Assembly (NCBI RefSeq): GCF_900156395.1
Contig: NZ_FTNL01000009.1
Span: forward strand, 62,001 to 126,000
Direction: 5' to 3'
DNA length: 64,000 nucleotides
Source of the DNA: Fluoribacter gormanii
Lineage (GTDB): Bacteria > Pseudomonadota > Gammaproteobacteria > Legionellales > Legionellaceae
The notes beneath the pieces are model-generated. The model did not search any database. It was not told the DNA's origin and saw only the letters and a list, made by a program, of their open reading frames with translations. A program made the translations under genes and the position numbers. Below, piece after piece: positions 44,841-56,943 of this stretch; the stretch's first letter is position 1; each line of letters opens with the position of its first letter.

Positions 44841-45191
44841 TTAGCCTTTAAAATAATGATTATCCAAATCTAAAACTTCTACAGACAACATGATATTTAA
44901 TTCATTTTGTCCTGTTCTGAAAAAATTATCCAATAAATCAAAAAGCTCCTTACCTATGCTTTTTTTCTTCATATCATCTCTGCCAGGAAGCATTTTCAGA
45001 GTTAAATGTACAAAAGCATTCACTGCGCTCTGATCCCCAATATAAAACAACGGATGAACGATACATCTGCTCCTGCAATTTGATAATTGAGTAGGAAGTT
45101 TTTCTGCAAGCATTTGGTGCAACTGATCAAATAACTGATTTAAATGCTGAGACTTAATATTATTACTTAATTCCAAAATCAAATGAGGCAT
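44841..45191 (-). CDS. 5-carboxymethyl-2-hydroxymuconate isomerase family protein
   Basis: A 116-residue tautomerase-superfamily protein. The true start is the ATG at 45191, since the family needs Pro as the first residue after Met: MPHLILELSNNI matches it. Later DMKKKSIGKELFDLL and VEVLDLDNHYFKG match the CHMI C-terminal half. The classical role is in homoprotocatechuate degradation, but no other hpa genes are near, so the substrate is uncertain. Pro2 should be the catalytic base. Confidence 0.88.
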   Translation of the reverse strand: MPHLILELSNNIKSQHLNQLFDQLHQMLAEKLPTQLSNCRSRCIVHPLFYIGDQSAVNAFVHLTLKMLPGRDDMKKKSIGKELFDLLDNFFRTGQNELNIMLSVEVLDLDNHYFKG

Positions 45192-45318
45192 AATAATCAA
45201 AACTAAAAAATTGAATAATTGTAAATCATAACGTGGCTTGAGGAGATGTTGCAAAATAAAATCGACTTACCCGTGCCAATAAAACACTCTTTGCACCATT
45301 AGAGCTCTATTATGCACC

Positions 45319-46221
45319 CTAGCGTTTTGCATATACAGCAATGGACAAAATAACCATTCCCATTCCTATAGACTGTCCAGCAGTCAAACGTTCACCAAGC
45401 AGCATCCAGGCAATAAGTACTGTAGCTAATGGCATCACCGCGGTAGATAATGAAGCCATTACACCATCTACCTTCTGACATCCAAAATTCCAAAAAACAT
45501 AGAAAAGACCAGAGCTTAAACCTAGAATGATCAAAATAAGCCAATCTAAAGGATGAATGATTAAATCGCCCCATGAACCAAAGCTCAAACAAAATAATAA
45601 TATAATGGCATTGATTGCATTAAGTAACGAAGAAATTAGAAATACTGGCAGGGAATTAGCATGCATTTTACTTAAAATATAATAGCTTGCTTCGGGCAAG
45701 AGAGAGATTAAAACAAGTGCATCCCCCCAAAAAGAATGGTTCACTTGGATTCCTGCAAGCTTATCATATGCAATAACAATTAATCCAAGTGTGGCAAAAC
45801 CTATACAAATGGCTTTCTTACCAGAAATTTTTTCGCCAATAATGATCCAGGACATCATCGCAATGATTGCAGGCAACACACTGGTAATAATACCGGCGAC
45901 ATTTGCATCCGTATAATTTAATCCCCATAAAATAAGGAAATTAAACAACACCCCTGCAGAGATGGCCTGAGCACCGATAAAAAACCAATCTCTTTGCTTC
46001 AAACGCGAAAAATAATAACTAATCGGTTTATTTTTAGCCGCTGTAAACCAGTGCAAAGGCAATAAAATGATAGCAGCTAAAGTAAAGCGAAGTGTTAATA
46101 TAATCAAGACTGGAATTGAAGAGAGCACGTACTTGGAAAAAACAATATTTACGCCAACCATAATTTGCGCCAGGATTAGAAAAAACATACCCTGGAAAAA
46201 AGAAGCCTTGGATTTGTTCAT
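45319..46221 (-). CDS. EamA/DMT family transporter
   Basis: A 300-residue inner-membrane protein with ten predicted helices in two EamA repeats (LAQIMVGVNIVFSK begins the first; LISLLPEASYYILSK begins the second; GVMASLSTAVMPLATVLIAWMLLGE is the family C-terminal helix pair). It probably exports a small metabolite. The start ATG at 46221 is chosen because longer frames run into the regulator gene. It lies 58 bp downstream of an AraC-type regulator on the same strand, which probably controls it. Confidence 0.87.
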   Translation of the reverse strand: MNKSKASFFQGMFFLILAQIMVGVNIVFSKYVLSSIPVLIILTLRFTLAAIILLPLHWFTAAKNKPISYYFSRLKQRDWFFIGAQAISAGVLFNFLILWGLNYTDANVAGIITSVLPAIIAMMSWIIIGEKISGKKAICIGFATLGLIVIAYDKLAGIQVNHSFWGDALVLISLLPEASYYILSKMHANSLPVFLISSLLNAINAIILLFCLSFGSWGDLIIHPLDWLILIILGLSSGLFYVFWNFGCQKVDGVMASLSTAVMPLATVLIAWMLLGERLTAGQSIGMGMVILSIAVYAKR

Positions 46222-46279
46222 TATAATTACTTCATTGAATGAAACATGAAAACGAATCCATAGCTTATCAATTTTGAAC

Positions 46280-47020
46280 TCATTTTGAATTATCCATTTC
46301 ACGCATTTTATTTGCTGATAACGCTTTTATTCTCCATTGAGAAGGAGATTCACCAAATACTTTACTGAACCGTCTACTAAATGCAGACAAATTTTCATAA
46401 CCTACTGCACTAGCTATGGCTTCAATAGAGCACTCTTTAGAGGACAGTAATTTCTGAGCATAGTGCAATTTTTTAAATCGCCAATACTCTGCCATACTAC
46501 AGCCTAAAGCGAGTTTGAATCGGCGTTGCAATTGGCTTAAGCTCAGATGACAGTGCTGCGCCACTTTACCTACATCAACTGGCTCTGCAAAATAAAAATC
46601 AATCCAGTTTTTGGCCTTAATCGCAGTTTGGTCCAACTCAGGTGAAAAAGATTTGGCAGCAAAATGAATGAGTAATTGATTAATTAAAGAATCAGCAAAA
46701 AAATCTCCTTCATGAGCGGCCAAATAATGATGAGTAAAATAGAGAAGTTTTTTGATGCTCGCTGTTAAATTAAAAGCATGCGACCCGCGATCCTCGAAAA
46801 AATGATGTCGAGAAGTTACATCAATCACTAAAAAAAGATTTTCCTGACTTCCAGCAAAACAATGTCGTTCATTGGGGGCAATAAATACACCAACATGATT
46901 ATCTACAGTCCCCGAATAATAACCTGCTTCTAACTCCATTGAGCCAGAAAGAGGTAGAACCCATTGGGCAAAATCATGGGAATGACTACAACTTTCAGTA
47001 TGATAGGAACGAAGCTCCAT
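46280..47020 (-). CDS. AraC family transcriptional regulator
   Basis: A 246-residue activator-type regulator. An N-terminal cupin-like sensor domain (WVLPLSGSMELEAG, FIAPNERHCFAG) is followed by two helix-turn-helices: VDVGKVAQHCHLSLSQLQRRFK and SIEAIASAVGYENLSAFSRRFSKVFGESPSQWR, the typical AraC C-terminal signature. The start is probably ATG 47020; a TTG five codons earlier is possible and neither has a good ribosome site. It is co-directional with and just upstream of the DMT transporter, so an inducer-dependent export switch is likely. A palindrome CATATA-N8-TATATG at 47101-47120 upstream could be an operator. Confidence 0.88.
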   Translation of the reverse strand: MELRSYHTESCSHSHDFAQWVLPLSGSMELEAGYYSGTVDNHVGVFIAPNERHCFAGSQENLFLVIDVTSRHHFFEDRGSHAFNLTASIKKLLYFTHHYLAAHEGDFFADSLINQLLIHFAAKSFSPELDQTAIKAKNWIDFYFAEPVDVGKVAQHCHLSLSQLQRRFKLALGCSMAEYWRFKKLHYAQKLLSSKECSIEAIASAVGYENLSAFSRRFSKVFGESPSQWRIKALSANKMREMDNSK

Positions 47021-47468
47021 ACGATTGGTAATCAATTTTAATTACTCGCTATGAAAAACAGTTCAAATTAAAGAAACATATTATAGCATAGAGAATGCGG
47101 CATATAATGGCCACTATATGTGACTTTTAGTACCTTTAACCCACCTCCTCTGCTCTATTTATACTGTACTTATTGACGTATTCAGGCTTTAAAAAAATTC
47201 TTTACAGAGGAGCAAAATACGCCACATAATGTTCAATTATTTGTTTTTCATTAGGGCGTGTTGACATTTGGGGGCGCGAGTCAAAAATCGGGATAATTTA
47301 GTGCAAATTTTAACTTGAGTGAGGCGAATAGCCAGCTCTATTTAACGAACTCAAGCTGAAATTTGCGCAAATTAGCTTGGTTTTTGACCGTGACACCAAA
47401 ATGTCAACACGCCCTAGTATTCCAACCGAACAATCCATTCGTCTTAATCATATTTTTTGGAGTCTACT
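47021..47468. other. Intergenic region with MITE insertion
   Basis: 448 bp between the divergent araC-type and phasin-like genes. It holds a small palindrome (47101-47120), a stretch without recognised features, and then a palindromic transposon-derived element (47252-47416) that ends 52 bp before the phasin-like start. Confidence 0.6.
47252..47416. mobile_element. MITE-like palindromic element, TA-flanked
   Basis: A 165 bp element whose two halves are imperfect reverse complements. The ends are TAGGGCGTGTTGACATTT on the left and the complement, AAATGTCAACACGCCCTA, on the right. Similarity continues inwards (GTCAAAAA, TAATTT-GCAAATTT, CTTGAGT) to the centre near 47335. TA at both ends suits a TA target duplication as in IS630/Tc1-mariner-type elements. 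No transposase reading frame is inside. Transcribed, it would fold into a hairpin of about 80 bp. Confidence 0.75.
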
Positions 47469-47966
47469 GTGCAAGGAAAAACTGATTTAGCAAATCAACC
47501 CATATTTTCTTTAGAAGAACTTTTTGAGGTAACTGTAGATCGACACCAAGTCGCTTCTACAGCAATTTCTGCCATGAAGATATTAATGTTACGCAACCAA
47601 CAAGCTTATCTCGATGAGCTCAATGAATTAGCAAATATGTGTGCTCAGTTACTAAAACAAGGGGCTACAGTTGACTCTTTAGTAGAGACAATCAAATCCA
47701 GTATGACTACTTCATATCAAGATACATTGAATAAGGTCACCAGTGAAATTGGTCTAGGACAATTTCAATTGAATCATACCAACCCGCAGACAATTGCGGG
47801 ACAAAATTTGGAAAAACGCATTAAATCAATGAGACGCTTTAAAGAAACACCACTCACAGACATTATTGAAGCAGTAATTACCGATACTCTGGTTCAAGCG
47901 AGTGCAAAATTTGGTGCGGATCTTGGTGATTTTGACTTTTTGAAACTGTCAATCGCAATGTGTTGA
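47469..47966 (+). CDS. Phasin-like protein
   Basis: A 165-residue helical protein without Cys motif, signal peptide or membrane segment. The pattern FSLEELFEVTVDRHQVASTAISAMKILM...AYLDELNELANMCAQLL is like that of phasin-family proteins, which coat polyhydroxyalkanoate granules; this is a weak family resemblance. GTG at 47469 is the start because GGAG lies six bases before it; a TTG at 47457 is on top of that site. The MITE ends 52 bp upstream and may have displaced or supplied promoter sequence. Confidence 0.55.
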   Translation: MQGKTDLANQPIFSLEELFEVTVDRHQVASTAISAMKILMLRNQQAYLDELNELANMCAQLLKQGATVDSLVETIKSSMTTSYQDTLNKVTSEIGLGQFQLNHTNPQTIAGQNLEKRIKSMRRFKETPLTDIIEAVITDTLVQASAKFGADLGDFDFLKLSIAMC

Positions 47967-48103
47967 ATTATAATTTTTAATCATTGTAACCAGGGTGAAG
48001 CACGCAGCGTAATTCGGTAATGATTAGAGTTGATAAGAATCATTTATACTGGAGCTATAATCTTATAAAATAAGATTTAATCAAGAATTGGAGCTATTTG
48101 GTA

Positions 48104-48253
48104 ATGTCTTTATGGAAAAAATTTAAAGAGTTTTATAATGCCTCAGCGGAGAATAGAATAGGATTTTATAATTTCCTTGCCTTTCTTGTTATCCCTATTC
48201 TAGGCATGACCATTTTGTACGTTTTAGTTCGTATTTTTTGGATAAAAGCCTGA
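48104..48253 (+). CDS. Small single-span membrane protein
   Basis: A 49-residue reading frame. A basic amphipathic N-terminus (MSLWKKFKEFYNASAENR) is followed by one hydrophobic helix (about residues 22-45) and a Lys-Ala end. GGAG is 10 bases before ATG, and a hairpin follows 23 bp after the stop, which together support a real gene. Function unknown; it stands alone between the phasin-like and hsp20 genes. Confidence 0.6.
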   Translation: MSLWKKFKEFYNASAENRIGFYNFLAFLVIPILGMTILYVLVRIFWIKA

Positions 48254-48275
48254 GGATCTTGATAATTAAAGTATC

Positions 48276-48298
48276 GCCCTATAGCTAAACCATAGGGC
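48276..48298. terminator. Bidirectional terminator-like hairpin
   Basis: GCCCTAT (48276-48282) and ATAGGGC (48292-48298) form a perfect 7 bp stem with a 9-base loop, lying between the stops of the convergent small membrane gene and hsp20. Confidence 0.6.
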
Positions 48299-48306
48299 CT
48301 ATTAAA

Positions 48307-48834
48307 CTATTCGGCTTGTTCAATTTTTATATCTCGAGAACCTGCTCTAGTTTCAACTTTTTTAGGTAAATCAACCCAAAGCATTCCTTTTTTAAAGCTT
48401 GCCTTCGCTTTGGTCAAATCAACAGTTGAAGGTAAAGAGATAGAACGCTCATAGCTTCCATAACTAATTTCTCGGGCAATATATTTTTTACCTTCATTTT
48501 TTTTCGAACTGGACTTTTCGCCGCTAATAGTGAGCACATTATCAGATATAGTTACTTTAATGTCTTTTTCATCCATACCAGGCATTTCTAATTGAACGCA
48601 AAAATGCTCTTTATCTTCAACAATGTCCATTGAAGGAGCAAGATCCATTTTCTCAAATTGGCCCCAGTTAAATCTAGATGGAGAAAAAAATTGGTTAAAA
48701 TCACTAAATAATCTATCTACTTCATTTTGAAGACTTAGAAATGGATTTTGTGAACGATTAATTTGAATGGAAGAGCCTTTGGTGGATGAACCTTTCCTTG
48801 GAGTCCCTTTCTTAAATTGTGTTACTTTGCTCAT
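48307..48834 (-). CDS. Hsp20/alpha-crystallin small heat shock protein
   Basis: A 175-residue small chaperone. The alpha-crystallin domain spans about 65-170: MDIVEDKEHFCVQLEMPGMDEKDIKVTISDNVLTISGEK, then YGSYERSISLPSTVDLTKAKASFKKGMLWVDLPK, with the conserved A-x-x-x-G-L-like motif (ASFKKGMLWV). The N-terminal 50 residues are basic and Ser-rich; the C-terminus lacks a clear IxI motif. GGAGG is 7 bases before ATG. A holdase for unfolded proteins; heat-shock control is expected but no sigma-32 site can be claimed. Confidence 0.93.
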   Translation of the reverse strand: MSKVTQFKKGTPRKGSSTKGSSIQINRSQNPFLSLQNEVDRLFSDFNQFFSPSRFNWGQFEKMDLAPSMDIVEDKEHFCVQLEMPGMDEKDIKVTISDNVLTISGEKSSSKKNEGKKYIAREISYGSYERSISLPSTVDLTKAKASFKKGMLWVDLPKKVETRAGSRDIKIEQAE

Positions 48835-48958
48835 GATACACCTCCATATAATCTATGATATTTATAAAATTTTGGTACATTTAACGGTTTTGTCAAATCC
48901 ACCAGTACACTAAAAATAGAGTATATGCTGAGAGGGATTGCGCTGACCGAGGCCTCGC

Positions 48959-49468
48959 TTATCGAATAAGCGGATTTCGGTATTGCAACCAGAGCAATAG
49001 AAAAGCGAGAGCAGGCATTAGAATATCAGTCCAAAATACAGTACCCGCATTACCTGGTTCGAAATTATGGGCAGTAAACATTTGAAAAAGATGCACGCCA
49101 GCAGCTCCCCATAAGAATATGGCAGGAACTATAATCGTTGCAACACGAAATGCCATTTTGCTTCTAAAGCTGATTATCCCATTGACAGCTATTCCCAAAC
49201 TTACAAATCCCAATTCCATTTGAAACGGACTTTGAGGCCAGCCAATAAACTGTGCGGTAAAATCACCAAAGAAGACATGCATTATAAAGTTATATACAAA
49301 AGCCAGACCGATATTAAACAGCAAAAACCAGGAAAATATACTTTCAATAATTTTAGCTTTTTCCATAGACCGGGATTGGCTCAACCACTCTGCAAGAGAG
49401 AATAACAAACCTAAAATAAAAAAAGTCAATGTAGGATTGCGTGCTGCCAAAATAATCATATTGGCCAT
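48959..49468 (-). CDS. DUF6790-like integral membrane protein
   Basis: A 169-residue protein with four or five predicted helices (for example LTFFILGLLFSLAEWL, FSWFLLFNIGLAFVYNFIMHVF, VATIIVPAIFLWGAAGVHLFQMF and ILMPALAFLLLWLQY). The start ATG at 49468 has GGAAGG close before it. Single His and Asn residues within helices (FNIGLAFVYNFIMH) are notable, but no function is known. I place it in the DUF6790 group from pattern memory with moderate certainty. It is 106 bp upstream of nothing on its strand except the end of the efflux operon, so it may be co-transcribed with it. Confidence 0.65.
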   Translation of the reverse strand: MANMIILAARNPTLTFFILGLLFSLAEWLSQSRSMEKAKIIESIFSWFLLFNIGLAFVYNFIMHVFFGDFTAQFIGWPQSPFQMELGFVSLGIAVNGIISFRSKMAFRVATIIVPAIFLWGAAGVHLFQMFTAHNFEPGNAGTVFWTDILMPALAFLLLWLQYRNPLIR

Positions 49469-49574
49469 AGTACCTTCCATAGGTAAAATTTTGTATTTAA
49501 ATCTAAATTACCTTAAAAGAACTGCAAACACAATTCACGCTAAAAGCAAAGCCATTGACTTTTAATAGCAACAT

Positions 49575-52712
<3,138 letters not shown>

Positions 52713-53966
52713 TTAATCCTCATGACTGGCTCCTTCCTTGCCTAATTCCGCTTTAATGTAGAAACTGTTTTTACTGACATAGCGCTGACCGGCATCAAGA
52801 CCTGAAAGAACCTCTGCCCATTGCCCATCTTCCTGTCCTAAAAGAACAGGGGTTGCCTCAAAATAATCACCTTGCTGAACAAAAACCACATCTTTTTCAT
52901 TCATTTTCTGAATTGCGGAGAGAGGAACAGCCACTGGAACTGTTTTTTTATTAATGATAATCGCACCATTAATGTACATGCCAGGCAACCAGACACGCTC
53001 CTCATTGGGAAGAATAGCTCGCGCTAAATTCGTTTGACTGTCTTCAATTCCTAAAGGAGAGATATAGGAAATAGTACTGAAGGTTTTAGGTTTTCCTTCA
53101 TCTCCCGTGACAATAACCTCCATTCCTTGCTTCACAAGGGGAGCATCTTTACGATATAAAGTAAAATCAGCCCATACATTCGCTAAATTTGCTACCTCAT
53201 AAATCGGTTTGGTATTTTGAGTTAACTCCCCATTTGTCGCATTTTTTTGTACAACAGTACCGGTAATTGGTGCCGTGATGCTGTAGTTTTGTAAACTTTC
53301 ATTACTTTCAACAGTGGCTAACACATCTCCTTTTGTAACCTCCTCACCAAGATTTTTAGCCATTGATTTAATGATCCCAGGATAGCGCGCATAAATCGGT
53401 GCCAATGTATCACGATTAGGGAGAATTTTTCCTACTACATTCAATTGAGTTTTGATTTCATGACGTTGTACCACAGCAGTCTGGATCTCGGCTGCTTTAA
53501 GGACTACGGCTCCTATCTGTACACGTCCTTCATAAGAAGCATAGCTCCAATTCATCTGCTTTCCTGAATACTCTAATTGAACCCTAACATCAAAAGAATG
53601 AGGTTCGCGAATCACTTCATTACTTTCTAAAAAGTGATTTGCCGGAATAAAGGAAATCTTCTCTTTTTTGCCATTAAATCGTGTTAATAAAAGAGTTAAA
53701 TGCGCGTTATCCGGGGCAATAATTTTCCCATTCTTATAAAGGTAGCCTCTAAAATGGGGCGGCATCCCCCGCTCAAATATTAAAAGTTCCAAGGACAAAT
53801 CACCTTCTTTAAATAAGCGACCTCCCTGTGGCCCCCTTTCCCAGGTTTCTTGTTGACTTCCTTCATCCGCTTTATGAGTACTCTGACCTGCCCAGAACAT
53901 CAAACTTAACCCAAGTAAAAAAACAAGCAATAATAGAAAAGAAACCCCTGATTTTGGCAATTTCAT
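52713..53966 (-). CDS. helB: RND metal efflux periplasmic adaptor (CzcB/HelB-like)
   Basis: A 417-residue membrane fusion protein. The N-terminal hydrophobic segment (about 8-27) is a signal anchor. A CzcB-type insertion with FERGMPPHFRGYLYKNG, typical of metal-type adaptors, is followed by lipoyl halves around ARYPGIIKSMAKNLGEEVTKGD and SITAPITGTVVQKNATNGE, then beta-barrel and membrane-proximal parts. It overlaps helC by 4 bp (ATGA) and precedes helA, so the three are translated as a unit. Confidence 0.92.
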   Translation of the reverse strand: MKLPKSGVSFLLLLVFLLGLSLMFWAGQSTHKADEGSQQETWERGPQGGRLFKEGDLSLELLIFERGMPPHFRGYLYKNGKIIAPDNAHLTLLLTRFNGKKEKISFIPANHFLESNEVIREPHSFDVRVQLEYSGKQMNWSYASYEGRVQIGAVVLKAAEIQTAVVQRHEIKTQLNVVGKILPNRDTLAPIYARYPGIIKSMAKNLGEEVTKGDVLATVESNESLQNYSITAPITGTVVQKNATNGELTQNTKPIYEVANLANVWADFTLYRKDAPLVKQGMEVIVTGDEGKPKTFSTISYISPLGIEDSQTNLARAILPNEERVWLPGMYINGAIIINKKTVPVAVPLSAIQKMNEKDVVFVQQGDYFEATPVLLGQEDGQWAEVLSGLDAGQRYVSKNSFYIKAELGKEGASHED

Positions 53967-55207
53967 TTACTCTCCTTAGCCGGATTAAGTCCTAAAAGCC
54001 CCGTAAGCTGAATTAGTGTTTTATGATAATCCGCATGGGCTTGTTGATAGTGTCGCTCCTCTTCATATAACGTATTTAATGCGGTAGATAATTCAATATA
54101 GGTATATCGTCCCATTTGATACCCATCCCTGGCCAGCTTGATCGATTTATGAGCTAGCGGCAATAAAGATTCCGTAACCAAGTTCGCTTCGTACTGACTC
54201 TGCTGTGCTTGCAAAAAAACATTATAGATATTTTGCCGCACATCAAGTCGTGCTCCTTGATAGGCATGTGCCGTTTGCGTGTATTGCGCTTCTGCCGTCA
54301 GAATTTTTCCTTGATTTCGATCAAAAACTGGCACTTCTGCAAAGGTGGATATTACTGCTGCATTACTCCCATCATCGGAGAAATGACGACCTCCTAATTG
54401 TATATTTAAATCAGGCCAAACTGATTTTTTAACCGCGGTAATGGTTGCACGTTTGGCACGGAGTTGCAGTTGCATTTGGATTAATTGCGGATTTTGCGGC
54501 AATTTTTTTAAGAGAGCAGCCCAATCTAATACCACGTCGGGCAAACCTTTATCCACCAAAGGTTGGTCAATTCTTAATCCATCACCTAATAAACGAGCAA
54601 GCTTTGCTCGTTGAGAAAGTGCATCACGCATCGCTTTTTTTTCCTGGATGCGAGCCTCACCTAAACGTCCTTGCGCTAATCGCAAATCCAACTCCGTACC
54701 TACTCCAGCCTGAACACGTCGCTCAATTGCAGCCACAATACGCTCATTTAAGTGAATTAATTTTTTAGTCACTTGATGCCATTGCCCTGCATACAAAGCA
54801 TCAACATAGGTCACACCGACAAGTATATAAAGTGCCGCTTTCTGAACCTTAATCTGAGCCAAGGACGCGAGATAGTCTGCATAGGTTGCTTTTTTAAGAT
54901 AATCAAGGCGATGCCCCAAAGGAATGGGCTGGGTCACAGATGCCGTAGTTTCTGCTGCTTCATACCCCGAATAGCTGCCGGAGCCACCAAAATTTTCTGC
55001 AGTTAACGTCAATTGAGGATTAGGATAGAGGCCGCTTTGGATAAAATAACCGCGCATCGCTTGCGCTTTATCCATTTCTGCTTGCAATTCAGGATTATTA
55101 CGATAGGCAATCTCTAAAGCTTCTTTGAATGTAAGGGGAGCAGCCGCTAACGCTTCAAAACATGTGAAGCTCATCACTAAAATAACGGTAAAACCAATAT
55201 AGCGCAT
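53963..55207 (-). CDS. helC: TolC-like outer membrane metal efflux protein (CzcC/HelC-like)
   Basis: A 414-residue outer membrane factor. Residues 1-22 are a signal peptide (...FEALAAA). Two OEP repeats follow: LTFKEALEIAYRNNPELQAEMDKAQAMRG and ITAVKKSVWPDLNIQLGG, with long coiled-coil helices between (LNERIVAAIERRVQAGVGTELDLRLAQGRL is the conserved hairpin). It is the first gene of the operon; the promoter must lie in the 202 bp shared with the divergent His-tail transporter, an arrangement that suggests joint metal control. No regulator gene is adjacent. Confidence 0.92.
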   Translation of the reverse strand: MRYIGFTVILVMSFTCFEALAAAPLTFKEALEIAYRNNPELQAEMDKAQAMRGYFIQSGLYPNPQLTLTAENFGGSGSYSGYEAAETTASVTQPIPLGHRLDYLKKATYADYLASLAQIKVQKAALYILVGVTYVDALYAGQWHQVTKKLIHLNERIVAAIERRVQAGVGTELDLRLAQGRLGEARIQEKKAMRDALSQRAKLARLLGDGLRIDQPLVDKGLPDVVLDWAALLKKLPQNPQLIQMQLQLRAKRATITAVKKSVWPDLNIQLGGRHFSDDGSNAAVISTFAEVPVFDRNQGKILTAEAQYTQTAHAYQGARLDVRQNIYNVFLQAQQSQYEANLVTESLLPLAHKSIKLARDGYQMGRYTYIELSTALNTLYEEERHYQQAHADYHKTLIQLTGLLGLNPAKESK

Positions 55208-55409
55208 TCCTTACCTTTGATTATTTATTCCATAATACTGTTCCAGTGTAACCTGATTTACTTTAGTTTTATACCATTTAATTGCCATAACTGACCCAAT
55301 AAACCCAAACTCGTTCTTCAATACATGCAATCTATTTTGGGGCAAAGCATTTGTTTTAATCTTGGATAAAAGGTATATCGATACCAGTGTAATATAAGCA
55401 TTTTAAGCT

Positions 55410-56489
55410 ATGCTAGATATTATGAATAACAAAAAGAACACAAATCCAGGATACTGGTATGCAATTTTTTCTGCAATATTATTTGGCGCCGCGACACCAG
55501 CAGCTAAATTTTTATTAGAAAAAATTAATCCATTATTGTTAGCAGGATTACTTTATCTAGGTTCTGCTATTGGCTTATTCATTATATTTTTTATTCAATC
55601 TTGTTTCCCTAAATCCGGAAAAAATGAAGCATCACTCAGATATAGTGATGTTCCTTGGCTCTGCAGCGCCGTACTCCTTGGAGGCATTATTGGACCCGTT
55701 TTATTGATGGCAGGTTTAATAAGGCTTCCTGCAGCGTCTGCCTCGTTATTATTAAATCTTGAATCCGTATTTACCGCCTTAATTGCCTGGATTGCATTTA
55801 AAGAACACGTTGATCGCAATATTGCCTTAGGTATGATGTCCATTGTGGTTGGAAGCATGATGCTGTCCTGGAAGGAAAGTTTCACATATCAAAATTTTTC
55901 AGGTCCTGTACTGATTACTGCAGCATGTTTTTGTTGGGCACTGGACAATAACCTAACTCGAAAAATCTCTGCTGCAAATCCTTTGCAAATTGCAATGATT
56001 AAAAGTCTCATTGCAGGATTGACCAATACGGTTATTGCCATAACTTATGGAGCCATTCTTCCTGCAGATGCTTTTCTATTCTTCGCAGGAATAGTTGGTT
56101 TTCTAGGTTATGGGTTAAGTTTATTATTATTCATTCTGGGATTACGCTACATAGGTACTGCACGAACGGGAGCTTATTTTTCACTTGCCCCCTTCGTTGG
56201 AGCTGGGCTTGCAATTATCTTTTTAAACGAATCAGTAAGCTTACAACTTATTCTTGCATCCCTCTTTATGGGATTTGGCATTTGGCTGCATGTTTCAGAA
56301 TATCACGCTCATGGACATCACCATGAAGAAATGGAGCATGATCATCGACATGTTCACGATGACCATCACCAACATGAGCATCAACCTACAGATCCATCAG
56401 GAGAGCCTCATAGCCATTGGCATAAACATAAGCCTTTATATCATTCTCATCCTCATTTTCCAGATATTCACCATAGACACAAACACTAA
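55410..56489 (+). CDS. EamA family transporter with histidine-rich C-terminal tail
   Basis: A 359-residue inner-membrane DMT protein with ten helices in residues 10-295 (GYWYAIFSAILFGAATPAAKFLLEKINPLL is the first EamA hairpin; FLGYGLSLLLFILGLRYIGTARTGAYFS is the later one). The last 66 residues are hydrophilic and contain about 25 His with Asp/Glu between them, a probable cytoplasmic or periplasmic metal-binding tail. Position opposite helCBA and 0.45 kb from a cupredoxin gene points to metal export. The start is ATG 55410 or 55422, neither with a good ribosome site. Substrate unproven. Confidence 0.85.
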   Translation: MLDIMNNKKNTNPGYWYAIFSAILFGAATPAAKFLLEKINPLLLAGLLYLGSAIGLFIIFFIQSCFPKSGKNEASLRYSDVPWLCSAVLLGGIIGPVLLMAGLIRLPAASASLLLNLESVFTALIAWIAFKEHVDRNIALGMMSIVVGSMMLSWKESFTYQNFSGPVLITAACFCWALDNNLTRKISAANPLQIAMIKSLIAGLTNTVIAITYGAILPADAFLFFAGIVGFLGYGLSLLLFILGLRYIGTARTGAYFSLAPFVGAGLAIIFLNESVSLQLILASLFMGFGIWLHVSEYHAHGHHHEEMEHDHRHVHDDHHQHEHQPTDPSGEPHSHWHKHKPLYHSHPHFPDIHHRHKH

Positions 56490-56943
56490 TATCTAAATTA
56501 TCCGTCACCAGAGCAAAATCAGAATACTGTGAAACTGCCGTTAATTATTGTTATTTTTTTCTTAAGGGCTTTAGCGACTTGTTTGATTTTTTTAAATGCA
56601 CAAACAAGTCGCATAAAGTTTTATAGAGTAATTGATAACGAAATAAAGGCTGGATATAAATCTGAAAAAAACTGTTAATGCAGTACTTTAGGCATATTGA
56701 TGACTGCAACTGCTTTTTTCAAATTAAACTGTATGAGTTTTTTTAAAATGAAACCATCATGAAATACATTCGATGATTTACGGGTTTACCCTAGCTTCTA
56801 ATTAAAAAATCGCTCTAAACAACCAGATATGAATCAATTTTTTACAAACTTTAAGGGTTTGGGAAAGCATCTATTTTTGAAAGAAAATGATACACTAAGA
56901 TTTTTTAGAGTCATCAACACTATTGATTAACAGGATTTCAAAT
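56490..56943. other. Intergenic region with a perfect 12 bp inverted repeat
   Basis: 454 bp between the His-tail transporter and the cupredoxin. Apart from the inverted repeat at 56574-56612, a T-rich run (56551-56557) and general AT-richness, I see no gene. The promoter for the cupredoxin should lie at the right end. Confidence 0.5.
56574..56612. terminator. Perfect 12 bp inverted repeat, possible terminator
   Basis: GCGACTTGTTTG (56574-56585) and CAAACAAGTCGC (56601-56612) are exact reverse complements around a 15-base loop that itself contains seven T. It lies 85 bp after the transporter stop. The lack of a T-run after the stem makes classical termination uncertain. Confidence 0.5.

Noticed and set aside
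45192-45254. N-terminal extension of the CHMI-family isomerase
   Set aside because: The family needs Pro directly after the initiator Met, which fixes the start at 45191.
47457-47468. TTG start for the phasin-like protein
   Set aside because: It lies on the GGAG that serves the GTG at 47469.
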